Shown: positions 53,122-62,663, numbered from the stretch's first letter. The stretch: DNA of 64,000 nt from Homoserinimonas aerilata (GCF_006716125.1 NZ_VFOM01000001.1:496001-560000), one strand, 5' to 3'. Made by a program: numbers and translations. The notes: generated by a model not told the origin, from the letters alone.

Positions 53122-54543
53122 ATGCTCGACTCACTCACCATCGGCAAACGCATCCGACAGCTGCGCACCGACCGCGGCATGACCCTCGACGCCCTCGGCG
53201 CGGCCATCGGGCGCGCGCCGTCACAGGTGAGCGTGCTTGAGAACGGCAAACGCGAGCCTCGGCTCAGTGACCTGCAGACGCTAGCGAAGGCACTCGGCGT
53301 GCCGCTCGAGCAACTGCTCGCCGCAGAAGCGCCGTCGCAGCGGGCGGGCCTCGAGATCGCGCTCGAGCGTGCCCAGCGCGGCCCTCTGTTCGGTGCGTTG
53401 GGGCTGCCGGCGCTTCCCATCCGCAAGACGCTCAGCGATGAGGCGATCGAGACGATCCTGGGCCTGCACGCCGAACTGGAGCGCCTGCACCGCGAGCGGG
53501 CGGCCACACCGGAGGAGCTGCGCCGCGCCAACACCGAGCTGCGCCGGCAGATGCGCAAACAGAACAACCACTTTCCCGAACTGGAGGAGACGGCGGCGAA
53601 ACTGCTCGCCACTGTCGGGCATGCGGGCGGCCCGCTGTCGCAGCGGGTCGCATCCGACCTGGCCAGCCATCTCGGGTTCTCGCTGCACTACACAAAAGAC
53701 CTGCCCGCATCCACCCGCTCCGTCACCGACCTCGAGAACGGGCGCATCTACCTGCGCCTGAACGCGGGCGGCGACCCGCGCACCGCGTTGCTGCAGGCGC
53801 TCGCCGGGCATGTTCTCGGTGTCGCCGAGCCGAAGGATTACGGCGAGTTCCTGCGTCAGCGCGTCGAGACGAACTATCTGGCGGCGGCGCTCATGGTGCC
53901 GCAGCAGGGCGCGGTCGAATTTCTGACGCAGGCGAAGGATGCGCGAGAGCTGTCCGTCGAGGACCTGCGCGACGCCTTTGCGGTCAGCTACGAGACGGCC
54001 GCGCACCGCTTCACGAACCTGGCCACCGAGCATCTGGGCGTGCCCGTGCACTTTCTGAAGGTGCACGAATCGGGCACCATCTCGAAGGCCTACGAGAACG
54101 ACAACGCCGCATTCCCGACGGATGTTCTGGGCGCGGTCGAAGGGCAGATGGTATGCCGCTTCTGGAGCGCCAGACAGGTGTTCGAGGTCGAGGACCGCTT
54201 CAGCCCGTACCACCAGTACACCGACAAACCGGGCGGAACCTACTGGTGCACCTCGAGCATCCAGTCGACCGCGCAGGGCGCATTCTCGGTCAGCGTCGGC
54301 ACGCCGTTCGCGCACGTGAAGTGGTTCAGGGGGCGCGACACCCCGAACCGGCAGGTGTCAGGATGCCCCGACCCGGAGTGCTGCCGCAGGCCACCGCAGG
54401 CGCTCGCGGAGCGGTGGGCGCACAACTCGCTGCCGAGCGCCCGGCTGCAGTCGTCACTGCTGTCGGCCGTGCCGACGGGGTCGTTCACGGGCATCGACCA
54501 GACCGAGGTGTACGGCTTCCTGGAGGCGCACGCCCCGAGCTGA
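53122..54543 (+). CDS. ramB: RamB-type XRE regulator of acetate/glyoxylate metabolism
   Basis: About 473 residues: an N-terminal XRE helix-turn-helix (about 4-58, TIGKRIRQLRTDRGMTLDAL, APSQVSVLENGKREPRL), a helical linker, an IrrE/ImmA-like domain and a C-terminal DUF2083-type region with cysteines (GCPDPECC). This layout is that of RamB, which represses aceA/aceB and acetate genes in Corynebacterium. Divergence from aceBA supports the call. The start is uncertain: ATG 53122, 53083 and 53065 are all in frame. Confidence 0.85.
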   Translation: MLDSLTIGKRIRQLRTDRGMTLDALGAAIGRAPSQVSVLENGKREPRLSDLQTLAKALGVPLEQLLAAEAPSQRAGLEIALERAQRGPLFGALGLPALPIRKTLSDEAIETILGLHAELERLHRERAATPEELRRANTELRRQMRKQNNHFPELEETAAKLLATVGHAGGPLSQRVASDLASHLGFSLHYTKDLPASTRSVTDLENGRIYLRLNAGGDPRTALLQALAGHVLGVAEPKDYGEFLRQRVETNYLAAALMVPQQGAVEFLTQAKDARELSVEDLRDAFAVSYETAAHRFTNLATEHLGVPVHFLKVHESGTISKAYENDNAAFPTDVLGAVEGQMVCRFWSARQVFEVEDRFSPYHQYTDKPGGTYWCTSSIQSTAQGAFSVSVGTPFAHVKWFRGRDTPNRQVSGCPDPECCRRPPQALAERWAHNSLPSARLQSSLLSAVPTGSFTGIDQTEVYGFLEAHAPS

Positions 54544-54555
54544 CCACGGTCGTCT

Positions 54556-54760
54556 CTGCTGGTCGAGATGGTGCGGTCTGCCGCGCCCCGATTCTGCCGG
54601 TCGAGGTGATGCGGTCTGCCGCGCCTCGATTCTGCTGGTCGAGAGGCACGGAGTGCCGCGCCTCGATTCTGCTGGTCGAGGGGCACGGAGTGCCGTCTCG
54701 AGACCGGCCCCCGTGCTTCTTCTGCTGGTCGAGGTGGTGCGGTCTGCCGCGCCAGTCTCG
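54556..54760. repeat. Five imperfect tandem repeats of about 38 bp
   Basis: The string CTGCTGGTCGAG (or CTGCCGGTCGAG) recurs at 54556, 54594, 54632, 54669 and 54722, each followed by a variable dyad such as GGGGCACGGAGTGCC or GATGGTGCGGTCTGCCGC. Two copies end in GTCTCGAGACCGGCCCCCG. This family also occurs at 35717-35834. Confidence 0.85.
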
Positions 54761-54775
54761 AGACCGGCCCCCGCG

Positions 54776-56071
54776 CTACGCGAATACCGTCGGCAGCGCC
54801 GGGTCTCCGCGGCTGAGCCGGAATGCTTCGGCCGGCAGTTCGGCGACGGCGGCCTCCCGGTGGTCGCGTGCCGCCTTCGTGCCGGCGGCCCCGAGGTGTG
54901 CTGCGCCGGTGACGCCGTCGGTCATGAGCGCAACGTGAAGCGCCCGCCCGTCCGCTTCGGTGCTTTCGACGTGGATGCGCTCTTCGACGGCGGTTCCGGA
55001 TGCGTCGAGCACGCGAAGGGGGAACTTGCGACCACCCGGGCTGGCTTTGCCGACGGATGTCTTGGCGACGGCCACCCATTCGCCGTCGGCATCCTGCCGG
55101 GAGACGAGTTTGTAGACCATGCCGGAGGCGGGTGAGCCGGAGCCGGTCACGACGGAGGTGCCCACCCCATACGAGTCGACGGGCACCGCGCGCAGGGCGG
55201 CGATGGTGAATTCGTCGAGGTCGTTGGTGACGGTGATCTTCGTTTCGGTGGCGCCGAGGTCGTCGAGCTGGCGGCGCACGGCGGCGACGAGTTCTGGCAG
55301 GTCGCCGCTGTCGATGCGCACCGCGCCGAGTTTCGGGCCGGCCACTTTCACGGCCAGTGCGACGGCGGTGTGCACGTCGTAGGTGTCGACGAGTAGCGTC
55401 GTCTCCGGGCCGAGCGCGTCGACCTGGGCGCGGAACGCCTGCTCTTCCGTGTCGTGCAGCAGCGTGAACGAGTGCGCGGCGGTGCCCATCGTGGGCACGC
55501 CCCAGCTGCGACCCGCCTCAAGGTTGCTTGTCGCTGCGAAGCCTGCGATGTAGGCGGCGCGGGCGGCAGCGACGGCGCTGTGCTCACCGACGCGGCGTGA
55601 GCCCATCTCGGCGAGTGGCCGGCCGTTCGCGGCGCTCACCATGCGGGAGGCGGCCGTGGCGACGGCGGAGTCGTAGTTGAGCACGCTGAGGATGAGCGTC
55701 TCGAGGATGACGGCCTCCGCGAAGCTGCCTTCGACGACGAGCAGCGGCGAGCCGGGAAAGTAGACCTCGCCTTCCCGATAGCCGTGGATGCTCCCCGTGA
55801 AGCGGTAGTCGGCCAGCCATTCGAGGGTGGCTTTGCTGACGACGTTCTCGTCACTCAGCCAGCCGAGTTCGGCATCCGTGAATCTGAAGTCGGCGATCTC
55901 CTGCAGAAGCCGGCCGGTTCCGGCGACGATGCCGTAGCGGCGGGCGCCGGGCAGCCTGCGGGCGAACGCCTCGAACACGCAGGGGCGGTCGTGCGTGCCC
56001 GCCTTCATGGCGGCGTCGAGCATGGTCAGCTCGTAGCGATCGGTGAACAGGGCCGTGCTGGTGCTCCGCAT
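54776..56071 (-). CDS. pncB: Nicotinate phosphoribosyltransferase
   Basis: 431 residues. It joins nicotinate to PRPP in NAD salvage. Segments typical of the family are FTDRYELTMLDAAM at the start, EMGSRRVGEHSA, AGFAATSNLEAGR, GTAAHSFTLLH, VDTYDV and RIDSGDLPEL. ATG 56071. It stands alone between repeat tracts: its 3' end touches the tandem repeats at 54556-54760 and its upstream gap holds another repeat (56101-56170). Confidence 0.94.
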   Translation of the reverse strand: MRSTSTALFTDRYELTMLDAAMKAGTHDRPCVFEAFARRLPGARRYGIVAGTGRLLQEIADFRFTDAELGWLSDENVVSKATLEWLADYRFTGSIHGYREGEVYFPGSPLLVVEGSFAEAVILETLILSVLNYDSAVATAASRMVSAANGRPLAEMGSRRVGEHSAVAAARAAYIAGFAATSNLEAGRSWGVPTMGTAAHSFTLLHDTEEQAFRAQVDALGPETTLLVDTYDVHTAVALAVKVAGPKLGAVRIDSGDLPELVAAVRRQLDDLGATETKITVTNDLDEFTIAALRAVPVDSYGVGTSVVTGSGSPASGMVYKLVSRQDADGEWVAVAKTSVGKASPGGRKFPLRVLDASGTAVEERIHVESTEADGRALHVALMTDGVTGAAHLGAAGTKAARDHREAAVAELPAEAFRLSRGDPALPTVFA

Positions 56072-56100
56072 GGCGACAGCCTAGCGACCGCGGGCAACTC

Positions 56101-56170
56101 GCGGGTTGAGGAGGTTAATGCCCGCACGAACCTGCGGGTTGAGGAGGCCGCCCGCGGCCGTCTCGAAACC
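56101..56170. repeat. Short direct repeat with dyad
   Basis: GCGGGTTGAGGAGG occurs at 56101-56114 and again at 56134-56147. The second copy runs into a dyad (GGCCG-CCCG-CGGCCG) that ends in GTCTCGAAACC, resembling the GTCTCGAGACC ends of the other repeat tracts. Confidence 0.7.
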
Positions 56171-56199
56171 TCACCTACGTGCAACCCGGTTTTCGCGGC

Positions 56200-56637
56200 T
56201 CAGCTGGCGGCCTGGGCGACCAGCTCGGTGACCTTCTTCTCGACGGCGGGCGTCCAGGCGAGCACGGCGAACGAGGTGGGCCACATGTCGCCATCGTCGA
56301 GATTCGCGGTGCCTTCGAAGCCGATGGTCGAGTAGCGCGTCTTGAACTTCTGGGACGCCTGCATGAAGACGACGATCTTGCCGTCCGCGTTGGCGAAGCC
56401 GGGCATCCCGTAGTACGTCTTGGGCACGAGCTCGGGTGCGACGGTGCTGACGACCTTGTAGAAACCGTCCGCGAGCACCTTGTCTTCGGGTTCGAGTGCG
56501 GCGATGGCATCCTGCACTGACTTCTCGCCGGCGGCGCGGTTCTTGCCGGCCTTCTCCTGCTCGCGCAGTTCTTTCGCGCGCTGCTTGACGGCTTCGCGTT
56601 CGTCGGCGCTCAGTCCGTCTGATTTCTTGTCTGCCAT
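56200..56637 (-). CDS. DUF1801/YdhG-like protein
   Basis: A 145-residue protein: a Lys/Glu-rich N-terminal helix, then a compact domain with DGFYKVVSTVAPELVPKTYYGMPGFANADGKIVVFMQ and KFKTRYSTIGF, as in DUF1801 (YdhG/YyhC-like, sometimes called iron-chaperone-like). The cited stretch is characterised by PKTYYGMPGFA. The function is unproven. ATG 56637 follows CGGAGGAAAA. Confidence 0.8.
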   Translation of the reverse strand: MADKKSDGLSADEREAVKQRAKELREQEKAGKNRAAGEKSVQDAIAALEPEDKVLADGFYKVVSTVAPELVPKTYYGMPGFANADGKIVVFMQASQKFKTRYSTIGFEGTANLDDGDMWPTSFAVLAWTPAVEKKVTELVAQAAS

Positions 56638-56779
56638 GGTTTTCCTCCGTGTGTGTGAGTCAAGGCTATTCATGACGGCGGCGGGGCGCTTCTCCGTTTC
56701 TGCTCAAATGATTCGTCGGGCCTCGTGCGTTAGAATTTCTGGGCGGTGACGGGCATGTCTCGGCCGCCAGAAGGGTGCC

Positions 56780-58180
56780 GTGTCGAACCAACTCCTGCCT
56801 GACGAGTCCGAGCCGTCGGTGTTCGTTCCCTCCGATTTTGTGGCGTTCCGTTTCGTCGGTTTCGAGCTTGATGAGGCGACGGGCATCATCGATTTTGAAT
56901 TTCGGATGCTCGGGGCCGGCTCGGTCGCACCGGTCGACTTTGTCGAGACGGTGACGTTGGCGTTGCCGCAGGATGGCGCATCCGGCGACTGGGTTGCCGT
57001 CCGCCCGGTTCTGCCGCTGCTGGGCGCTGTGATCGGGCTCAGCTATTACAAGGCTGCCGCCCCGCCTCGCTATGAACTCGATGTCGACGGCGTCACCGCA
57101 TCCGCTGTCGCGTTCTTGGAGGATGCGCTGCGGCATGGCCTGGGCGAGTTCGCGTACCGCGCTGGGCTGCCGGGCCTGCTCGACACGGAGATCGTGCCGC
57201 TGCGGCCGCTCGCGCAGCGTGCCGAGCCGCACGACCTGGGTGAGGAGAGGCTGCGTCGCCCGCTCGCTCCTGTCGGCGGTGGCAAGGATTCGGTTGTGAC
57301 GGTCGAGTCTCTCAAGGCTGCCGGGCTCGAGGTCACCCAGTTCTCGGTGAACCCGAACGCGATCATGCGTCGTGTCGCGGAGGCCGCGGGGGTGCCGTTC
57401 GTGGAGGCGCGCCGCACGATCGACCCGCTGCTGATCGCCCTGAACTCGCGCGGTGCCCGCAACGGGCATGTGCCCGTGACGGCCATGAACTCGCTCATCG
57501 CGGTCGCGCAGGCGCGGCTGCTCGGGCTGGGCACTGTCGTCATGTCGAACGAGAATTCGGCTGCCGAGCCGACGCTCGTGTGGGATGGCCTGCCCGTCAA
57601 CCACCAGTGGTCGAAGAGTCTCGAGGCGGAGGTGCTGCTGGCGTCGGCGATCGAGGCGCAGACGGGCATCCGTGGCGGCTATTTCTCGCTTCTGCGGCCG
57701 TTCACCGAACTGCGCATCGCCCGCAAATTCGCACAGACCATCGGCTACGATCACGCGATCGTCAGTTGCAACAGGGCGTTCCGCATCAGCGGCGCCGACC
57801 CCGGCTGGTGCGGGGAGTGCGCGAAGTGCCAGTTCGTCTTTCTCGCCTTCTCGCCGTTCATGAGCCGCGAGCGTCTGGTGGGCATCGTCGGAACGAACAT
57901 GTTCGAGAATGAGGCTCTCGTCGAAGGCTTCCGCTCGCTGCTCGGCCTCGATGCGCACAAGCCGTGGGAGTGCGTGGGTGAGGAGGCGGAGTCGACCGTC
58001 GCCATGAGTCTCGCCGTGCGCTCACCCGAGTGGCGCGACACGGCGGTGGTCAGGCGGATGCTCGAGCTCGCCCCCGAGCTGGCGGTCGGCGACGAGCGGA
58101 TGACCGGGGAGCTGTTCGAGACGAGGCCCGCCCCGCAGGTGCCTGCCGTGTATGAGGAAGCCCGTCGTGCCTTCGACTGA
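56780..58180 (+). CDS. murL: MurL: UDP-MurNAc-L-Ala-L-Glu epimerase
   Basis: 466 residues. It resembles MurL, first described in Xanthomonas, which epimerises the terminal L-Glu of UDP-MurNAc-L-Ala-L-Glu to D-Glu with ATP. Two motifs stand out: the PP-loop-like PVGGGKDSVVT (164-174) and the cysteine cluster GWCGECAKCQF (342-352). GTG 56780 follows AGAAGGGT, with TAGAAT at 56731-56736 as a possible -10. The next gene is a MurD-type ligase with overlapping ends, as expected for the MurD2-MurL route. The assignment rests on motifs and pairing. Confidence 0.8.
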   Translation: MSNQLLPDESEPSVFVPSDFVAFRFVGFELDEATGIIDFEFRMLGAGSVAPVDFVETVTLALPQDGASGDWVAVRPVLPLLGAVIGLSYYKAAAPPRYELDVDGVTASAVAFLEDALRHGLGEFAYRAGLPGLLDTEIVPLRPLAQRAEPHDLGEERLRRPLAPVGGGKDSVVTVESLKAAGLEVTQFSVNPNAIMRRVAEAAGVPFVEARRTIDPLLIALNSRGARNGHVPVTAMNSLIAVAQARLLGLGTVVMSNENSAAEPTLVWDGLPVNHQWSKSLEAEVLLASAIEAQTGIRGGYFSLLRPFTELRIARKFAQTIGYDHAIVSCNRAFRISGADPGWCGECAKCQFVFLAFSPFMSRERLVGIVGTNMFENEALVEGFRSLLGLDAHKPWECVGEEAESTVAMSLAVRSPEWRDTAVVRRMLELAPELAVGDERMTGELFETRPAPQVPAVYEEARRAFD

Positions 58181-59528
58181 CGCTCGCACCGCGGCCTCCG
58201 TCGCCGAGGCTTTGGGTGGCCGTCGCGTGCTCGTCGTCGGCATCGGCCGGGAGGGGCACTCGATCGCCGATCTCGCGGTGCCGGCCGCAGCATCCGTCAC
58301 CGCATTCACAGACGCCGATGGCCCCGCCGTCACGCAGTGGCGCGAGGAGTGGGGTGACCGCGCCCCCGTGGTCGTCGGCGGTTCGGCGGACGAACTCGAT
58401 GTGGACGTCGCCGTCGTGTCGCCCGGCGTCAGCAAGAATCACCCGCTCGTGCGCGCGCTGAGGTCTGCGGGCGTCGCCGTCACGAGCGGCACCAGCCTGT
58501 GGATGGCCGGGCATGCAGCGCACACCATCGCGGTGACGGGCAGCAAGGGCAAATCGACGACGAGCAGCATCATCCAGCACCTGTTCTCGGCGCTGCGCGG
58601 TGAGGCGGTGCTGGGTGGCAACATCGGCATCCCGCTGCTGTCGCTGCCGGAGGCGCCACGCTACGTGGTCGAGCTGTCGAGCTATCAGTGCTCCGGGCTG
58701 ACGGTGTCGCCCGGAACGGTCGTGCTGACCTCGCTGTTTCCGGAGCATCTCGACTGGCACGGCAGCGAGGGCGACTATTTCTCCGACAAACTGAACATCG
58801 TCGCGCACGGGCCCGAGCGCGTGATCGTGAACGCGCTCGACCCGCGACTCATGGCGGAGCTCGCCGCCCGCTTTCCGCGCCTCGAGGTCGAGCGGGTCGG
58901 TGGGCCCGACGGTTTTCATGTCGCCGACGGCTGGTTCATGCACGGCCCCGCCCGGCTGTTCCCGCGCACCACGCTCGCGCTGCGCGGTGAGCACAACGGG
59001 GTGAATGCGTGCCTCGCGCTCGCCGCGATCCAGTCCGACGGGTACCAGATCGCCGAGCACGCTGCCGAGGTGGCTGAGGCGCTCGCATCGTTCCACGCCC
59101 TCGAGCACAGGCTTGAGGAGATCCCGGATGCTTCGGGCCTCACCTTCGTCGACGACTCCCTGTCGACCAGTCCCTACGCCGCGGTGGAGGCCCTCCGCGC
59201 TTACGAGGGTGCCCCGCTCGCGCTGCTCGTCGGCGGCCAGGATCGTGGCGTCGACTACGCGCCCCTCGGCGACTACCTGGCGGAGCATCCGATCGCCGCC
59301 GTCATCGGCCTTCCCGGCAGTGGCGCGCACATCGTGGAGGCGCTGCCCGCGGGCCAGCCGCACGCGGTCGCTGCGTCGATGGCGGATGCGGTGGCCGCCG
59401 CCCGCAGGATGACCCCGGCCGGTGGATGCGTGCTGTTGTCGCCGGCCGCCCCCAGCTACGGCCTCTACAACAACTATGCGGAGCGTGCAGCAGACTTCCG
59501 CGCCGCGATCGCCGCGACCGCGCCCTGA
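58167..59528 (+). CDS. murD2: MurD2: L-glutamate-adding Mur ligase
   Basis: A 453-residue Mur ligase: N-terminal Rossmann part (VLVVGIGREGHS), ATP loop TGSKGKSTT (124-132), LGGNIGIPLL, VELSSYQ, EHLDWHG and C-terminal EHRLEEIP and FVDDSLSTSP. It is MurD-like but diverged, and it is coupled to murL; such MurD2 enzymes add L-Glu to UDP-MurNAc-L-Ala. GTG 58167 has GAGGAAG seven bases upstream and overlaps murL by 14 bases; ATG 58152 is an alternative. Confidence 0.82.
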   Translation: MPSTDARTAASVAEALGGRRVLVVGIGREGHSIADLAVPAAASVTAFTDADGPAVTQWREEWGDRAPVVVGGSADELDVDVAVVSPGVSKNHPLVRALRSAGVAVTSGTSLWMAGHAAHTIAVTGSKGKSTTSSIIQHLFSALRGEAVLGGNIGIPLLSLPEAPRYVVELSSYQCSGLTVSPGTVVLTSLFPEHLDWHGSEGDYFSDKLNIVAHGPERVIVNALDPRLMAELAARFPRLEVERVGGPDGFHVADGWFMHGPARLFPRTTLALRGEHNGVNACLALAAIQSDGYQIAEHAAEVAEALASFHALEHRLEEIPDASGLTFVDDSLSTSPYAAVEALRAYEGAPLALLVGGQDRGVDYAPLGDYLAEHPIAAVIGLPGSGAHIVEALPAGQPHAVAASMADAVAAARRMTPAGGCVLLSPAAPSYGLYNNYAERAADFRAAIAATAP

Positions 59529-59554
59529 CGGAGCATCCTCGCGGGATGGCTCGC

Positions 59555-59602
59555 GCTCGTGGCTCGTGGCTCGTAGCTCGTGCTCGTAGCTCGTAGCTCG
59601 TC
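59555..59602. repeat. Heptamer tandem repeats (GCTCGTG/GCTCGTA)
   Basis: Seven or so consecutive units of GCTCGTG, GCTCGTA or a 6-base GCTCGT fill this stretch just after murD2. It lies in the 516-base gap 59529-60044, which holds no gene that I can support. Confidence 0.8.
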
Positions 59603-59886
59603 GCGAGAGGCCACATTCGGCCCCAAGAATTCGTCGTAGGGATCAGAATTGACCACTCCCGACAGGGCATGGGGTCAGAGTGATCTGCCCGCCGAACCGT
59701 GAGGGGTCAAAGTTCGCCCCACGTGTCTGTGCTTGGGGCCACAAGTGACCACTCGCGACCCGCTGGTCTCGGGGTCGCGGGATGCTCGAACTGGAGGGTC
59801 CCGCTGGTCGCGGGGTCGCGCCCCAGCGCGATCGTCTCGAGCCCCGCGCGCCTCGGCCCTCCCTCCGCTCCTGACCTCGCTCATCG

Positions 59887-59941
59887 GACACTTCGCGACA
59901 CACCTGCCACTCAGACGTGTGCAGCTGTGTCGCGAAGTGTC
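59887..59941. repeat. 16-bp perfect inverted repeat upstream of rph
   Basis: GACACTTCGCGACACA (59887-59902) is the exact reverse complement of 59926-59941, around a 23-base centre. Preceding bases 59756-59850 contain CGCTGGTCTCGGGGTCGCG and CGCTGGTCGCGGGGTCGCG, two copies of a GC-rich element. Confidence 0.8.
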
Positions 59942-60044
59942 GGGTGAGCGCATCCGGAGGTGGAGGCACTCGCGACTCGCCCCGCTCCGGCGTTCCGCGC
60001 GCCGCGGCCCTCGTTCGAGGGTGGAGGCATGGAAGGATGGTCAC

Positions 60045-60776
60045 ATGACTGAACTTCGCATCGATGGCCGCACCCCCGACAAGCTCCGCCCCGTCACGTT
60101 CGAGCGTGGCTGGAGCAAGCAGGCTGAGGGCAGCTGCCTGGTGAGCTTCGGCGACACGAAGGTGCTGTGCACGGCGTCGTTCACGAATGGCGTGCCGCGC
60201 TGGATGGCAGGCAAGGGCAAGGGGTGGGTGACCGCCGAGTACTCGATGCTGCCGCGCGCGACGAACAGCCGCACCGACCGCGAGTCGGTGAAGGGCAAGG
60301 TCGGCGGTCGCACGCACGAGATCTCGCGCCTGATCGGCCGCAGTCTGCGGGCCGTCGTCGACATGAAAGCGCTTGGCGAGAACACGATCGTGATCGACTG
60401 CGATGTGCTGCAGGCCGATGGTGGCACCCGCACGGCGGCGATCACGGGCGCCTATCTGGCGCTCGCCGAGGCGCTGGAGTGGGGCCGTGAGCGCAAGTTC
60501 ATCGCGCAGAAGGCGACCCCGCTGCTCGACAGTCTGGCGGCCGTTTCTGTGGGAATCATCGATGGTGTTCCGATGCTCGATCTGGCTTACACCGAGGATG
60601 TCCGTGCCGGCACGGACATGAACGTCGTCGCCACAGGGTCGGGCACCTTCGTGGAGGTACAGGGCACTGCGGAGGGCGCCCCGTTCGATCGCGCTGAGCT
60701 TGACGGGCTGCTCGATCTCGCAATTGCGGGCACGAACTCGCTGACGGAGCTGCAGCGGCAGGCCCTCGCTCGATGA
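60045..60776 (+). CDS. rph: Ribonuclease PH
   Basis: A 243-residue phosphorolytic 3' exoribonuclease that trims tRNA 3' ends. Visible family segments: [38 protein letters not shown], the phosphate-binding [16 protein letters not shown] and [18 protein letters not shown] 60045 follows GGAAGGATGG. It overlaps rdgB, the usual actinobacterial arrangement. Confidence 0.95.
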   Translation: MTELRIDGRTPDKLRPVTFERGWSKQAEGSCLVSFGDTKVLCTASFTNGVPRWMAGKGKGWVTAEYSMLPRATNSRTDRESVKGKVGGRTHEISRLIGRSLRAVVDMKALGENTIVIDCDVLQADGGTRTAAITGAYLALAEALEWGRERKFIAQKATPLLDSLAAVSVGIIDGVPMLDLAYTEDVRAGTDMNVVATGSGTFVEVQGTAEGAPFDRAELDGLLDLAIAGTNSLTELQRQALAR

Positions 60777-61357
60777 CCCGCACTCTCGTTCTGGCGACGC
60801 ACAACGACCACAAGGTTGCCGAGCTGCGCCGCATCCTGGGCCCGCAGCTCGACGGCATCGAACTGCTCGGCTACGACGGGCCGGAGCCGGTTGAGGATGG
60901 CGACACCTTCGAGGCGAACGCGCTGATCAAGGCGCGGGCGGCGCATGCTCACACCGGGCTGCCCGCCATCGCCGACGATTCTGGCATCAGTGTGCTGGCG
61001 CTCGCTGGCGCGCCCGGCATCCATTCGGCTCGCTATGCCGGCACTCGCGATGATGTCGACAACTACCGTCTGTTGCTGAAGAACCTGGGCGATGCGACGG
61101 ATCGCAGAGCCGACTTCATGTGCGCTGCGGCGTTCGTCGATGGCGATTTTGAGCATGCGGAGCTTGGCGTCTGGAAGGGCACGATCCTGCAGCAGCCGGT
61201 CGGCGCGGGCGGCTTCGGCTATGACCCGATCTTCCGGCCGGAGGGGCTCGAGGTGGCGTCGGCCGAGCTGAGCGCCGATGAGAAGAACGCGATCAGCCAT
61301 CGGTCGCGCGCGTTCGCGGCGCTCATGCCTGTCGTGCGCGGGCGCCTTCTGGCGTAG
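60773..61357 (+). CDS. rdgB: XTP/dITP pyrophosphatase (RdgB/HAM1)
   Basis: A 194-residue house-cleaning nucleotidase that hydrolyses dITP and XTP. The family start [30 protein letters not shown], the acidic metal site AIADDSGI, and [13 protein letters not shown] are all present. ATG 60773 overlaps the rph stop (ATGA). Confidence 0.95.
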   Translation: MTRTLVLATHNDHKVAELRRILGPQLDGIELLGYDGPEPVEDGDTFEANALIKARAAHAHTGLPAIADDSGISVLALAGAPGIHSARYAGTRDDVDNYRLLLKNLGDATDRRADFMCAAAFVDGDFEHAELGVWKGTILQQPVGAGGFGYDPIFRPEGLEVASAELSADEKNAISHRSRAFAALMPVVRGRLLA

Positions 61358-61400
61358 GTCGACCCGGCCCTGAGTGAGGGGCTGTGGTTTCGCATCCGGC

Positions 61401-61421
61401 TATAGTTTCGGTATGCCGAAA
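61401..61421 (+). promoter_or_regulatory. mntH promoter with MntR-like operator
   Basis: TATAGT (61401-61406) is a -10 box that would start transcription at about the ATG (61413), giving a leaderless message. The perfect dyad TTTCGG-TATG-CCGAAA (61406-61421) covers the start point and the start codon, where a bound MntR would block RNA polymerase and ribosome. Confidence 0.75.
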
Positions 61422-62663
61422 TTTGATCAGCCGGTGATTCGAAAGGGTCGCATCCGTCGAGGGATGTTCCTCCTCGGCCCCGCATTCGTCGCCGCGATCG
61501 CCTACGTCGACCCCGGCAACGTCGCCGCGAATCTCACCGGCGGCGCCAAATTCGGCTACCTGCTCGTGTGGGTGCTCGTCGCCGCCAACCTCATGGCCGC
61601 GCTCGTGCAGTACCAGTCGGCGAAGCTCGGCATCGTCACGGGGCGCACCATGCCGCAGCTGCTGGGGGAGCGGCTCTCGAAGCATCCGCGGCGCCTGTTC
61701 TGGGCGCAGGCCGAGCTTGTCGCCGTCGCCACCGATGTCGCAGAGGTCATCGGCGGTGCGATCGCGTTGCAGCTGCTGTTCGGGCTCCCGCTCGTGCTCG
61801 GCGGCGTCATCGTCGGCGCCGTCTCCATGATCATGCTGGGTCTGCAGAGCCGCTACGGTCAGCGCCCGTTCGAGTTCGTGATCGTGGGCATGCTCGCGGT
61901 GGTCGCCATCGGCTTCCTCGCCGGGCTCGTCGTGCGCCCACCCGATGGCGGCGCCGTGCTCGACGGGTTGCTGCCCCGTTTCGACGGAACCGAATCGGTG
62001 CTGCTGGCGGCCAGCATGCTCGGCGCGACGGTCATGCCGCACGCCATCTACGTGCACTCGGCGCTCGCCCGCGACCGCCACGGAAAGGCGAAGGGGGCGG
62101 ATGATCGCGCTCGCCTTCTGAAGGCCACCCGCTGGGACGTCGTCATAGCGCTGGGTGTGGCGGGTGTCGTGAACATCGGCATGCTGCTGCTCGCCGCAGT
62201 GAACCTGCGTGACATCGACGGCACCGACACGATCGACGGCGCGCATGCCGCCATTGAGGGCGCGCTCGGCCCGGGGGTGGCGCTTGTCTTCGCGATCGGC
62301 CTGCTCGCATCCGGCCTCGCGTCGACCGCCGTCGGCAGCTATGCGGGCGCCACCATCATGGAGGGCCTGCTGCACAGGCGCATCCCCATCTTCGTGCGTC
62401 GGGTGGTGACCATGATTCCTGCGCTCATCGTTTTGGGGCTGGGCGTGAGCCCCACCTGGGCGCTCGTGGTGAGCCAGGTGTTTCTCAGTTTCGGCATCCC
62501 GTTCGCGCTTGTGCCGCTGCTGCGCCTCACGAATGATCGCTCGCTGATGGGCGAGGCGGTGAATCGTCGCTGGGTGAGCTGGGCGCTCGGTATCGTCGTA
62601 CTGCTGGTGGTGGCGCTGAATCTGGCACTGATCGTGTTGACGCTGGCGGGAGGAGAGTCGTGA
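61413..62663 (+). CDS. mntH: NRAMP-family Mn2+ transporter MntH
   Basis: A 416-residue, eleven-helix NRAMP transporter importing Mn2+ (and Fe2+) with protons. The metal-site motifs are AYVDPGNVAANL in helix 1 (DPGN) and GATVMPHAIYVHSAL in helix 6 (MPH). ATG 61413 is leaderless. It is coupled to the MntR gene (GTGA). Confidence 0.95.
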   Translation: MPKFDQPVIRKGRIRRGMFLLGPAFVAAIAYVDPGNVAANLTGGAKFGYLLVWVLVAANLMAALVQYQSAKLGIVTGRTMPQLLGERLSKHPRRLFWAQAELVAVATDVAEVIGGAIALQLLFGLPLVLGGVIVGAVSMIMLGLQSRYGQRPFEFVIVGMLAVVAIGFLAGLVVRPPDGGAVLDGLLPRFDGTESVLLAASMLGATVMPHAIYVHSALARDRHGKAKGADDRARLLKATRWDVVIALGVAGVVNIGMLLLAAVNLRDIDGTDTIDGAHAAIEGALGPGVALVFAIGLLASGLASTAVGSYAGATIMEGLLHRRIPIFVRRVVTMIPALIVLGLGVSPTWALVVSQVFLSFGIPFALVPLLRLTNDRSLMGEAVNRRWVSWALGIVVLLVVALNLALIVLTLAGGES

